The notes beneath the pieces are model-generated. The model worked only from the letters and a program-made list of their open reading frames with translations. It made no database searches and had not been told where the DNA came from. From DASUPK01 sp036377415 (GTDB taxonomy: Bacteria; Actinomycetota; Thermoleophilia; Solirubrobacterales; 70-9), in NCBI GenBank assembly GCA_036377415.1, contig DASUYK010000034.1, positions 1 through 32,648 on the forward strand: a stretch of DNA of 32,648 nt, given 5' to 3'. Shown here in pieces: positions 1-11,973 of this stretch; the stretch's first letter is position 1, and each line of letters opens with the position of its first letter. A program made the translations under genes and the position numbers.

Positions 1-2688
1 GACACGGTGAAGCAGGCCGAGGTCTTCGCCGCGATCCGCGAGGCCTACGGGATCCCCTTCGACGACAAGCTCAAGCTGCGCGACTACCCGACGCTCAACC
101 ACGTGGTCGCCTTCGTCCGCGAGCGGGCGGGCGGCGCCGAGGGTGAGTCGGAGACCGCCGATCAGCGCGCGCCCGCTGATCAGGCCGCAGGGGAGGAGCC
201 GAGGCGGTTCCCGCGCCGGGTCCCGGTGCCCGTGGTGCGTCCGGCGCTGGAGCACTGCGTCCGGGCGGGAATCTCACTGGAAGCCGGCAGCCGCGTGATC
301 GTCATGCCCGACACCGGCGGGGTGGCCAGGGCGCTCGAGAAGAAGCTGCGAAAGCTCGGGGTCGACGTGCTGACGGTGGATTCCCAGGGCGGGGACATCG
401 AACGTCAGATCGAGGGCTGGACGGCGGACGGGCCCGTGCAGGGCGTCTACTGGCTGCCCGCCCTCGACGCGGAGCCGCCCGTGGCAGAGCTCGATTTCGA
501 GGCCTGGGCCGAGGGGCTGCGCGTCCGGGTGAAGCTGCTGGCCGTCGCGATGCGCGAGCTCGCCGAGCAGATCGACGGGGAGGGCACCTTCCTGGTCGCC
601 GGCAGCCGCCTGGGCGGCCGGCACGGCTACGACGCCGCCGGCGCGACCTCGGCGATGGGCGGCGCGGTGACCGGATTCGTCAAGTCGCTCGCGCGCGAGC
701 GCCCCGACGCGCTCGTCAAGGCCGTGGACTTCCCTCCGAGCCGGAAGACCGCGGCGCTCGCCGACGTCCTGATCGAGGAGACCCTGCACGACCCCGGAGT
801 GGTCGAGGTCGGCCACGCCGCGGGGCTTCGCTGGTCCGTGGGCCTGGTGGAGCGCCCAGCGGAGCCCGACCCGGATCGAGCGCTGGGAGCCGAGACCGTC
901 TTCTGCGTCACGGGCGCCGCCGGGAGCATCGTCTCGGCGATCACCGCCGACCTGGCGGCGGCGTCCGGCGGCAGCTTCCACCTCCTCGACCTCGTCGCGG
1001 AGCCGGATCCGGCCGACCCGGACCTGGCTCGCTTCGCCTCCGATCGCGATGGCCTGAAGCGCGAGCTCGCCGAGCGGATCAAGGAGCGGGGCGAGCGCCC
1101 GACCCCGAAACTCGTTGAGCGCGAGCTGTCCCGGATCGAGCGCGGCCGCGCGGCGCTGGACGCGCTCGAAGCGGTCCGCGAGGCCGGCGGCAAGGCCTAC
1201 TGGCACCAGGCGGACCTCACCGATCCGGACCAGGTCTCCGCAGCGGTCAAGGACGTGCTCAGGGACAGCGGCCGCGTGGACGCGGTGATCCACTGCGCCG
1301 GCCTCGAGGTGAGCCACTTCCTGCCGGACAAGCCGCAGTCGGAGTTCGACCTCGTCTTCGACGTCAAGGTCAACGGGTGGTTCAACCTCCTGAACGCGCT
1401 CGGGGACGTCGGCGTCGGTGCCGCCGTCATCTTCAGTTCGATCGCTGGTCGATTCGGGAACGCCGGCCAGACCGACTACGCGGCCGCCAACGACCTGCTC
1501 TGCAAGAGCATCTCTCGGCTGCGCAGCGACGGGGTGCACGGTGTGGCGATCGACTGGACCGCCTGGGCCGAGATCGGCATGGCCACCCGCGGATCGATCC
1601 CGAAGGTGATGGAGATGGCCGGCATCGACATGCTTCCGCCGAAGGAGGGCGTGCCGGTGGTGCGCCGGGAACTCACCGCTGCGGGGCCGGGGACCGAGGT
1701 CCTTGTCGCCGGGGCGCTCGGGATGTTGGTCGAGGAGCGTCATCCCACCGGCGGGCTCGACCCTGAGGCCGCGACTGAGGCGATCCACGACCATCAGGGC
1801 CCGATGACCGGCAGGGTCGCCGGGTTCAGCTCGAGCGATGGGTTCAAGGTGCTGACCGAGCTCGACCCGACCGATCAGGCCTTCCTCGACGATCACCGGA
1901 TCGAGGGCACGCCCGTGCTGCCGGGAGTGATGGGGATCGAGGCATTCGCGGAGGCGTCGGCCGCGCTGCTGCCCGGCTGGCAGGTGACCGCGCTCGAGGA
2001 CGTCGAGCTCAGCGCCCCATTCAAGTTCTACCGCGACGAGCCTCGCGCCCTGGAGCTGCAGGTGCTGCACCGCGGCGGAAGCGGGAACACGCTGATCGCT
2101 GACTGCAGGCTCCTCGGCACCCGCTCGCTGCCGCAGGGCGAGCAGCGGACCGTCCACTTCACCGGTCGGGCGGTCCTCGCGCCGGAGTTGCCCCAGCCGC
2201 CGGAGGGGGAGGATGCCCCCGGCGAGGCCACCGAGGACGGCGGCGTCGGCCCCGAGTCGATCTACGAGATCTACTTCCACGGCCCCGCCTACCGGGTGCT
2301 CGAGCGGGCCTGGCGGCACGACGGCGAGGTGCTCGGACGGCTCGCCACCGACCTGCCGCCGGACCATGAGCCGGCGGGCGAGCCCATGGTGGCCGCGCCC
2401 CGGCTGATCGAGCTGTGCTTCCAGACGGCGGGGGTGTGGGAGCTCGGCACCCGCGGACGGATGGCACTGCCCACCCACGTGGACCGGCTCATCCGGTACG
2501 CGGATGCGGACGCGCCGGGCAAGCTCTTCGCGGTTGTCCGCCCGCGGGAGGACGGATCGGCGATCGACGCCCGAGTGGTCGACGAGAAGGGCCATGTCAG
2601 GGTCCTGCTCGAGGGCTATCGCACCATCGAGCTGCCCGGCGCACTGGATGCCGAGGCGCTCGAGCCGATCCGCTCGGCGATGAGCTAG
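1..2688 (+). CDS. PfaA-like type I polyketide/fatty acid synthase, C-terminal part (ACP end-KR-DH), 5' truncated by window
   Basis: The frame is open at base 1, so the GTG at 7 is an internal valine and the gene begins upstream. Numbering from that GTG, residues 1-40 are the second half of an acyl carrier domain (DTVKQAE, then LRDYPTLNHVVAFV). Residues about 75-560 are a ketoreductase: NADPH loop TGAAGS at 302-307 and the catalytic set S478, Y491, N495 inside SSIAGRFGNAGQTDYAAAND. Residues about 610-890 are a double-hotdog dehydratase with H630 in DHRIEGTPVLPG and an acidic partner E802 in ELCFQ. The order ACP-KR-DH matches the end of PfaA-type synthases that build polyunsaturated or related lipids; KS and AT domains should lie upstream. 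The product is unknown. The stop is 10 bases before the carboxylase gene, suggesting one transcript. Confidence 0.85.
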   Translation, partial: DTVKQAEVFAAIREAYGIPFDDKLKLRDYPTLNHVVAFVRERAGGAEGESETADQRAPADQAAGEEPRRFPRRVPVPVVRPALEHCVRAGISLEAGSRVIVMPDTGGVARALEKKLRKLGVDVLTVDSQGGDIERQIEGWTADGPVQGVYWLPALDAEPPVAELDFEAWAEGLRVRVKLLAVAMRELAEQIDGEGTFLVAGSRLGGRHGYDAAGATSAMGGAVTGFVKSLARERPDALVKAVDFPPSRKTAALADVLIEETLHDPGVVEVGHAAGLRWSVGLVERPAEPDPDRALGAETVFCVTGAAGSIVSAITADLAAASGGSFHLLDLVAEPDPADPDLARFASDRDGLKRELAERIKERGERPTPKLVERELSRIERGRAALDALEAVREAGGKAYWHQADLTDPDQVSAAVKDVLRDSGRVDAVIHCAGLEVSHFLPDKPQSEFDLVFDVKVNGWFNLLNALGDVGVGAAVIFSSIAGRFGNAGQTDYAAANDLLCKSISRLRSDGVHGVAIDWTAWAEIGMATRGSIPKVMEMAGIDMLPPKEGVPVVRRELTAAGPGTEVLVAGALGMLVEERHPTGGLDPEAATEAIHDHQGPMTGRVAGFSSSDGFKVLTELDPTDQAFLDDHRIEGTPVLPGVMGIEAFAEASAALLPGWQVTALEDVELSAPFKFYRDEPRALELQVLHRGGSGNTLIADCRLLGTRSLPQGEQRTVHFTGRAVLAPELPQPPEGEDAPGEATEDGGVGPESIYEIYFHGPAYRVLERAWRHDGEVLGRLATDLPPDHEPAGEPMVAAPRLIELCFQTAGVWELGTRGRMALPTHVDRLIRYADADAPGKLFAVVRPREDGSAIDARVVDEKGHVRVLLEGYRTIELPGALDAEALEPIRSAMS

Positions 2689-2698
2689 GCGGCCCCAG

Positions 2699-3910
2699 TT
2701 GGAGCGCTCGTTCCACCGGCTCGCGATCGTCAACCGCGGCGAGGCAGCGATGCGCGCGATCCGCGCGGTGCGCGAGCTCAATCAGGGGTTGGAGCGTCCG
2801 ATCACCGTGATCGCGCTCTACACCGAACCCGAGCGCCAGGCGATGTTCGTCCGGGAGGCCGACGAGGCCTACTGCCTCGACGACGGCGCCGGCGCAGGGG
2901 GTGATGGCGTTGAGCAGCAGAGCGGCTACCTGGACTTCGCCGCCCTCGAGAGGGCGCTCGCCTCGACGAAGGCCGATGCGGCCTGGGTCGGCTGGGGCTT
3001 CGTCGCGGAGCAACCGGAGTTCGCGGAGCTCTGTGCGCGGCTGGGGATCGTCTTCGTCGGCCCGAAATCGAGCGCGATGCGGCTGCTCGGGGACAAGGTC
3101 GAGGCCAAGCGGCTGGCGGAGAAGGTCGGCCTGCCCGTTGCGCCGTGGAGCGGCGGCGCCGTCGAGACCGTCGCCGAGGCGCGCGAGCATGCGGAGCGCA
3201 TCGGCTATCCGCTGTTGATCAAGGCGGCCGCCGGCGGCGGCGGCCGCGGCATCCGCCGCGTGGACGGGCCGGAGCAGCTCCCCGCGGCGCTGGAGAGCGC
3301 CCGCAGCGAGGCTCGCAACGCCTTCGGGGATGACTCCGTGCTGCTCGAGAAGCTGATCGAGCCGGCGCGCCACGTCGAGGTGCAGCTGATCGCCGACGGG
3401 CAGGGGAGCGCCTGGGCGGTCGGCATCCGCGACTGCAGCCTCCAGCGTCGAAACCAGAAGGTGATCGAGGAGTCGCGAAGCCCGGTGCTCTCCGCCGATC
3501 GCGAGCGAGAGCTGGGTGATGCGGCGGTCCGGCTCGCCCTGGAGGCGGGCTATCGGGGCGCGGCGACAGTCGAGTTCCTCTACCAGACCGACCAGGACCT
3601 GCTCTCGTTCATGGAGGTGAACACCCGGTTGCAGGTCGAGCATCCGGTCACCGAGGCGACGACGGGGGTGGATCTGGTCAAGCTCCAGCTCGAGGTCGCG
3701 GCGGGCGGGCGCCTCGAGGGCGACCCACCGACCCCTGTGGGTCACGCGATCGAGGCCCGGATCAACGCCGAGGATCCGGCGCTCGGCTTCATCCCGGCGC
3801 CCGGACGGATCGCGTTGCTCCGCTTCCCCGGCGGACCGGGAATCAGGATCGATGCCGGAGTGTCCGAGGGCGATTCGATCCCGGCCCAGTTCGACTCGAT
3901 GATCGCCTAG
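2699..3910 (+). CDS. biotin carboxylase part of a single-chain acyl-CoA carboxylase, ended by an in-frame TAG
   Basis: This is the ATP-dependent half that carboxylates biotin. It starts at TTG; no later start keeps the N-terminal motif RLAIVNRGE of the biotin carboxylase fold. Visible signatures are the glycine-rich ATP loop AAAGGGGRGIRRV near residue 180 and the catalytic stretch FMEVNTRLQVEHPVTE near 305-320. The frame reaches DSMIA and then TAG. Family members read DSMIAK-x-IAWG at this point, and the codons after the TAG continue as LIAWGRDRDEALARL in the same frame. The gene is therefore one long carboxylase (1874 codons in total) split by a nonsense codon at the conserved lysine position; AAG to TAG is a single-base change. 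Without readthrough the C-terminal BC lobe, the biotin carrier and the transferase would be lost. Confidence 0.85.
   Translation: MERSFHRLAIVNRGEAAMRAIRAVRELNQGLERPITVIALYTEPERQAMFVREADEAYCLDDGAGAGGDGVEQQSGYLDFAALERALASTKADAAWVGWGFVAEQPEFAELCARLGIVFVGPKSSAMRLLGDKVEAKRLAEKVGLPVAPWSGGAVETVAEAREHAERIGYPLLIKAAAGGGGRGIRRVDGPEQLPAALESARSEARNAFGDDSVLLEKLIEPARHVEVQLIADGQGSAWAVGIRDCSLQRRNQKVIEESRSPVLSADRERELGDAAVRLALEAGYRGAATVEFLYQTDQDLLSFMEVNTRLQVEHPVTEATTGVDLVKLQLEVAAGGRLEGDPPTPVGHAIEARINAEDPALGFIPAPGRIALLRFPGGPGIRIDAGVSEGDSIPAQFDSMIA
3908..3910 (+). other. in-frame TAG replacing a conserved lysine codon
   Basis: The codon order is ATG ATC GCC TAG CTG ATC GCC TGG, giving MIA-stop-LIAW. The reading frame before and after the TAG is the same and stays open for a further 1470 codons. 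It could be a sequencing or assembly error, a recent nonsense mutation, or a suppressed codon; the sequence alone cannot decide. Confidence 0.8.
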
Positions 3911-3982
3911 CTGATCGCCTGGGGGAGGGACCGCGACGAGGCGCTCGCCCGCCTGCGCCGCGCGCTCGCCGAGACCACGATC

Positions 3983-8323
<4,341 letters not shown>

Positions 8324-8959
8324 CGTGCCGCGGCACGATCGGTGGCTGAGCGACGAGGAGCGCAAGGGCCTCTCGGCGCTTCGGGTCGCCAAGCGCCGCG
8401 CGGACTGGAGGCTCGGGCGCTGGGCGGCGAAGGCCGCGGTCGCCGCCTGGCGCGGAGTGACGCCGGAGTCGGTGGTGATCGTCGCCGCCGATGACGGAGC
8501 GCCTGAACCGCTGATCGATGGTGTCGAGGCGGATCTGGCTCTTTCGCTCAGCCATCGTGCGGGACGGGCGCTCGCGACGGTAGCCGATGGGTCGACCGCA
8601 CTCGGCTGCGATCTCGAGGCGCTCGAGCCCCGCAGCCCGGCGTTCCTGCGGGAGTGGCTTGGCCCGACCGAGCGCGAGCTGGTCGGGGCTCACGCCCGCG
8701 AGCGCCGGGAGCTCGCAGCGAACCTCGTCTGGACCGCGAAGGAGGCGGCGTCGAAAGCGCGGCGCGAGGGCCTGCGGCTGAACGTCCGGCAGGCGACGGT
8801 TGAGGCCGACGGCCTCGATCAGTCGCTCGGCTCCTGGTCCCCCGTGAGGATCACCTGGAGGGAGGGCCCGGTCGAATCCGGCTGGTGGCGCGGAGATCCG
8901 GGATGGGTGATGACGGTGGTGAGCGATCCCGCCGCCGACGCACCCCCGAGCGAGCTCAC

Positions 8960-8986
8960 CTGACCGCCCCTCGAGTTCGAGGTCAG
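8960..8986. terminator. hairpin between convergent genes
   Basis: CTGACC (8960-8965) pairs with GGTCAG (8981-8986), and CCTCG/CGAGG can pair inside it around an AGTT loop. It covers the stop codons of both the phosphopantetheinyl transferase gene (+) and the HEAT-repeat gene (-). There is no T-run, so terminator function is inferred from position only. Confidence 0.35.
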
Positions 8987-9438
8987 AAGAGGATGTGCCG
9001 GTGTCCTTCCTGGTCGGTGTACTCGAAGACAGGCTCTGACTCGGCCCCGCCCGTGGAGCTGGTAACCGCGGCGATCGCACGAACGGCGCCGGAGCGCACG
9101 TGGCTCGACTCGGAGTCGAGGAGCGGCAGGAGGCGGTCGAGTACATCGCGGTCGCCGGCCGCCGCAAGCGCAGCCGATGCCTCCTTCCAGAGCTCCGGGC
9201 GCGCGGCAAGGGCCTCGACGAGCGCTTCGACGGCGCGCGGATCGGGGATCCGCCCCAGGGAGAGGGTGGCCGCACGTCGTACGTCGGTGCTCGGGTCGTC
9301 GAGCGCGGCGACCAGCGGCTCAATCGACTCCGTTGATTCCCCGGTGACCCCGAGCGCTCGCGCCGCCTCGGATCGAACCTCGGGCACCGGGTCCTCCCGC
9401 AGCAGAGCACAAAGTCGCTCGTGGACCGGCTCGCTCAC
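8983..9438 (-). CDS. HEAT-repeat protein
   Basis: From the GTG at 9438 this gives about 151 residues. Successive helical units are visible: LCALLREDPVPEVRSEAARALG, LVAALDDPSTDVRRAATLSLGRI and LLPLLDSESSHVRSGAVRAIAAV, each with the D-P/S-x-VR turn of HEAT/PBS-lyase-type repeats. A short acidic tail follows (EPVFEYTDQEGHRHILF). HEAT repeats are protein-binding scaffolds; no enzymatic residues are seen. The frame stays open to 9573, but that extension would overlap the divergent gene at 9562 and has no repeat character. The start is uncertain because the ribosome site is weak. The gene converges on the phosphopantetheinyl transferase gene, with no sign of a joint function. Confidence 0.7.
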   Translation of the reverse strand: MSEPVHERLCALLREDPVPEVRSEAARALGVTGESTESIEPLVAALDDPSTDVRRAATLSLGRIPDPRAVEALVEALAARPELWKEASAALAAAGDRDVLDRLLPLLDSESSHVRSGAVRAIAAVTSSTGGAESEPVFEYTDQEGHRHILF

Positions 9439-9517
9439 GCGGCCATGGTAGATCCAACTGCTGATGCACCGTGCCGTGGCGCGGCAGAGGGCGAGCCACT
9501 CGGGCGAGCTGATCGGG

Positions 9518-9538
9518 GACGTGCGAACCTGAACTGAT
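9518..9538 (+). repeat. 21-base repeat, copy 1
   Basis: Matches 9933-9953 at 19 of 21 positions, with the identical core ACCTGAACTGAT. It ends 23 bases before the ATG of the YdhR-like gene, so it may be part of that gene's promoter or an operator. Confidence 0.6.
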
Positions 9539-9561
9539 CGCGATCGAAGGAGGTCGAGGCA

Positions 9562-9873
9562 ATGGTCGTCCAACTCGTCAAGTACAAGACCGGACTCTCA
9601 GATGAGGAAGCCGTCCGGACGATCGCTGAGCGAGCGCCCCAGTACGAGGCGCTGCCGGGACTCCGGCAGAAGCTCTACATCCGCGAACAGGGGACCGGCG
9701 AGTACGGCGGGATCTACGTCTGGGAGGACGAGGATGCGATGCGCGAGTTCCGCGAGTCGGATCTGGCGGCGACGATCCGAGACGCCTACCGGGTCGAGGG
9801 CGAGCCGCGGGTCGAGGTCTTCGAGGTGGTCTCGGTGCTCCGCCCCGAGGAGGGCGCCGCGCCGACCGGCTGA
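9562..9873 (+). CDS. YdhR-like / antibiotic-biosynthesis-monooxygenase-fold protein
   Basis: This is a 103-residue protein with a strong ribosome site, AAGGAGG at 9547-9553. The sequence starts MVVQLVKYKTGLSDEEAVRTI. The segments YEALPGLRQKLYIRE and GEYGGIYVWEDEDAMREFRESD resemble the ferredoxin-like alpha/beta barrel of the YdhR and ABM families (beta strand, helix, then the pattern of loss of water to a G-x-Y-x-W strand). Such proteins are small dimers, sometimes cofactor-free oxygenases, and often of unknown substrate. The gene is divergent from the HEAT-repeat gene. The fold assignment is by pattern and the function is not established. Confidence 0.7.
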   Translation: MVVQLVKYKTGLSDEEAVRTIAERAPQYEALPGLRQKLYIREQGTGEYGGIYVWEDEDAMREFRESDLAATIRDAYRVEGEPRVEVFEVVSVLRPEEGAAPTG

Positions 9874-9932
9874 GGGGGCGGTGATCCAAGCTTAGGTAGC
9901 CGAGGCGGCGAAGGACTACGTCGAGACGCGCC

Positions 9933-9953
9933 GACGTCCGGACCTGAACTGAT
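9933..9953 (+). repeat. 21-base repeat, copy 2
   Basis: Second copy of the 9518-9538 element (19 of 21 identical, same orientation). It is followed by two GACTTAG heptamers at 9955-9961 and 9966-9972, spaced 11 bases apart. Together they precede the structured leader of the 61-residue gene. Confidence 0.6.
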
Positions 9954-9975
9954 GGACTTAGTCGAGACTTAGGAA

Positions 9976-10118
9976 CCTGCGTCAAGGTGTTTCAAGCAGG
10001 CTCCGCGTAGCAAGGACCATCCACCGGAGCCTTCGCATCACTCGCTCGCAGGGTTTCCCCTCTTCCTTCCCTGCGACCCAATGCAAGAGAACGAATTCCA
10101 CTTCGATAGGAAAGGAAC
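9976..10118 (+). promoter_or_regulatory. structured 5' leader with alternative hairpins upstream of the 61-residue gene
   Basis: Three inverted repeats are visible. CCTGC 9976-9980 pairs with GCAGG 9996-10000. GGCTCCG 9999-10005 pairs with CGGAGCC 10025-10031. TCGCAGGG 10046-10053 pairs with CCCTGCGA 10069-10076. The first two share bases 9999-10000, so they exclude each other. The loop of the third is all pyrimidine (15 bases) and contains TTTCC and TTCCTT, complementary to the ribosome site GGAAAGGAA at 10109-10117. This could be a regulatory leader. It matches no riboswitch class that I recognise. Confidence 0.45.
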
Positions 10119-10124
10119 AGGCTT

Positions 10125-10310
10125 ATGCCTACGATCATCGTGCAGAGCAACACCCCGAGCACCGAGCAAGACTCCACCGCCAGCACCATTCTCTTGGAGG
10201 ATGTTCAACCGGAGCACCTGGCCAGCGATCACCACGCGGCGCAACTGATCGAGCGCGTGGGATGGGCGGTTAGCGACGCAAAGGACGCCGAGGACGTCGG
10301 TCCCGAGTAA
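10125..10310 (+). CDS. small acidic protein of unknown function (61 aa)
   Basis: ATG start with a good ribosome site, GGAAAGGAAC, 6 bases before it. The sequence begins MPTIIVQSNTPSTEQDSTAS and ends DAKDAEDVGPE. It is acidic, has no cysteine, no signal peptide and no membrane segment. A central helical part (HLASDHHAAQLIERVGWAVSDAK) follows a serine/threonine-rich start. It stands alone between a roughly 250-base structured leader and a strong hairpin terminator, which together mark it as a real and perhaps well-expressed single-gene unit. I do not recognise the family. Confidence 0.6.
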   Translation: MPTIIVQSNTPSTEQDSTASTILLEDVQPEHLASDHHAAQLIERVGWAVSDAKDAEDVGPE

Positions 10311-10400
10311 GGCCACGGACTCAGGAGTTCCTAACGGCGAGACGGGTAGGAGCAACACCGGCGAGACACCTGTCGCGACGACAGGCAGCGTCGATGACAG

Positions 10401-10430
10401 AACGAGCGGTCCCTCCGGGGACCGCTCGTT
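10401..10430 (+). terminator. strong intrinsic-type terminator hairpin
   Basis: A perfect 13-base stem (AACGAGCGGTCCC 10401-10413 and its complement 10418-10430) encloses a TCCG loop and is followed by TTTAG. A smaller 7-base stem with a 3-base loop lies just upstream (10369-10385). It sits 90 bases after the 61-residue gene and before the convergent helicase stop, so it may serve both strands. Confidence 0.7.
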
Positions 10431-10563
10431 TAGCGATCACCTCTGGGGGGCGGTCGCCTCGAAGAGCTGGCGAGAGGGCCCGCTACGGCGGGTCCTCTCG
10501 CCGGCAGGAAGCCCCCGCGTCTGCTCTCGCTGCGCGGCGCCTTTCGTGGCGTTCGCGGCTCCT

Positions 10564-11799
10564 CTAACGATGGGCTCTGCGCGCCCGGGGGCGGCGCCTG
10601 CGGCGGCGACCGCTTCCCGGCTTGTCGCCTAGGCTTCGATCGCGGCGGTGTGTGTCGTTGTGGCGTCGGCCGCCGTCGCGTTCGGCCCCACGCTCCGCTT
10701 CGAACTCCCGATCCAGACCGAGGTCCGCAGCGATCCTGCGCATCTCGCGGCTTTGATCGGGGAGGACGAAGCTGGCAGCCGTCCCGGAGGCGCCTGCCCG
10801 ACCCGTGCGGCCCGTGCGATGCACGTAGGTGTCCCGATCCTCGGGAGCGTCGAAGTTGATCACGTGCGTGATCTCCTCGACGTCGATGCCGCGCGAGGCG
10901 ACATCGGTGGCGACGAGCGTGTCGCACTCCCCGCGCTCGAAGCTGGCGAGCGCTCGGCGGCGCTGGCTCTGGTTCTTGTTGCCATGCATCGTCAGCGCTC
11001 GGAGCTTCTGCCGACCGAGCTTCTGCACGAGCCGATCCGCGCCGCGCTTCGTGCGGACGAACACCAGGGTCCGCCCGCGCTCGGTGTCGCGGAGCTCTGC
11101 GACCAGCGCACCGACCTTCGCGGCATGGTCGAGGTGTACGAAGCGGTGCTTGACGTCGGCGCGCTTCTTGGCCCTGGGCGTGTGGACGTGCCGACGCGCG
11201 TCTCGCGTGTAGGAGCCGGCAAGCTCACCCGCCGCCCCTTGGAGGGTCGCCGAGAAGAAGAGGGTCTGGCGGTCGGCGGGCATCCTGGACACGATCCGGT
11301 CGACGGCCGGCTTGAAGCCCATGTCGAGCATCCGGTCGGCCTCGTCGAGGACCAGAATCGAGATCCTCTCCAGATTGAAGGCGCCACGATCCAGCAGGTC
11401 CTCGAGCCGTCCAGGCGTCGCGACGACGATATGGGCGTTGGCGGCCCTCTTCGCCTGCGCCGGGATCCCGACGCCGCCGTAGACGGCGGCGATCTTCAAG
11501 GCCCGGGAACGCGCGATCGAGCGGAGCTCGTCGACGATCTGCTCGGCGAGCTCGCGCGTCGGTGCGAGGACGAGCGCCGCCGGGCGGCGAGCCTCGGCCT
11601 TGACGCGATCCACCATCGGGATGCCGAAGGCGAGGGTCTTGCCTGAGCCGGTCGGCGATTGAACGAGAACGTCCTCACCGGCGAGGACATCTGCCGTGCA
11701 GAGCCTCTGAACCGCGAACGGCTCGGTGATGCCGCGGGCGGCGAGCGCGCCCAGGACTGGGCGAGACACGCCGAGATCGGCGAATGATTCGGAAGACAT
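10564..11799 (-). CDS. DEAD-box ATP-dependent RNA helicase (RhlE-like)
   Basis: This 411-residue protein should unwind RNA duplexes or remodel RNA-protein complexes. All core motifs are present: Q-motif region ITEPFAVQ (24-31), Walker A SPTGSGKT (48-55), PTREL (79-83), TPGR (127-130), DEAD (151-154), SAT (182-184), a TDVASRGID stretch and the HRTGRTGRAG motif. The C-terminus is a short arginine-rich tail (GRRRRRRPRARRAHR) likely to bind RNA. The start ATG at 11799 has AAGGAGAAAG about 8 bases upstream. Core and tail length fit RhlE-type helicases, but exact subfamily naming is uncertain. It is transcribed alone, with a 170-base leader that contains a hairpin between direct repeats. Confidence 0.9.
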   Translation of the reverse strand: MSSESFADLGVSRPVLGALAARGITEPFAVQRLCTADVLAGEDVLVQSPTGSGKTLAFGIPMVDRVKAEARRPAALVLAPTRELAEQIVDELRSIARSRALKIAAVYGGVGIPAQAKRAANAHIVVATPGRLEDLLDRGAFNLERISILVLDEADRMLDMGFKPAVDRIVSRMPADRQTLFFSATLQGAAGELAGSYTRDARRHVHTPRAKKRADVKHRFVHLDHAAKVGALVAELRDTERGRTLVFVRTKRGADRLVQKLGRQKLRALTMHGNKNQSQRRRALASFERGECDTLVATDVASRGIDVEEITHVINFDAPEDRDTYVHRTGRTGRAGASGTAASFVLPDQSREMRRIAADLGLDREFEAERGAERDGGRRHNDTHRRDRSLGDKPGSGRRRRRRPRARRAHR

Positions 11800-11821
11800 A
11801 TGGGTGCTTTCTCCTTATGTG

Positions 11822-11859
11822 CGATGCGCTGGGGAGATCCTGTGACCCCAACGATGCGC
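11822..11859 (-). repeat. direct repeats flanking a hairpin in the helicase leader
   Basis: CGATGCGC occurs at 11822-11829 and again at 11852-11859. Between them TGGGG (11830-11834) can pair with CCCCA (11846-11850). The element lies 23 bases upstream of the helicase start codon, so it is probably transcribed in the mRNA leader. A regulatory role is only inferred. Confidence 0.4.
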
Positions 11860-11973
11860 ATTCGGAGCGCAGGGAGGAAACGGAACCTCTCGGGGACCCG
11901 GTTGGTCGACCCGACGCGACCAAGGTAGCAGGGCCTGCGTTCGGCTCCCTCAGATCGCCTGGAACACCGGCGC

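Noticed and set aside
274..2781. 835-codon open frame antisense to the synthase
   Set aside because: Arg/Gly/Leu-rich mirror of a GC-rich gene with no domain; the plus strand has clear KR and DH motifs.
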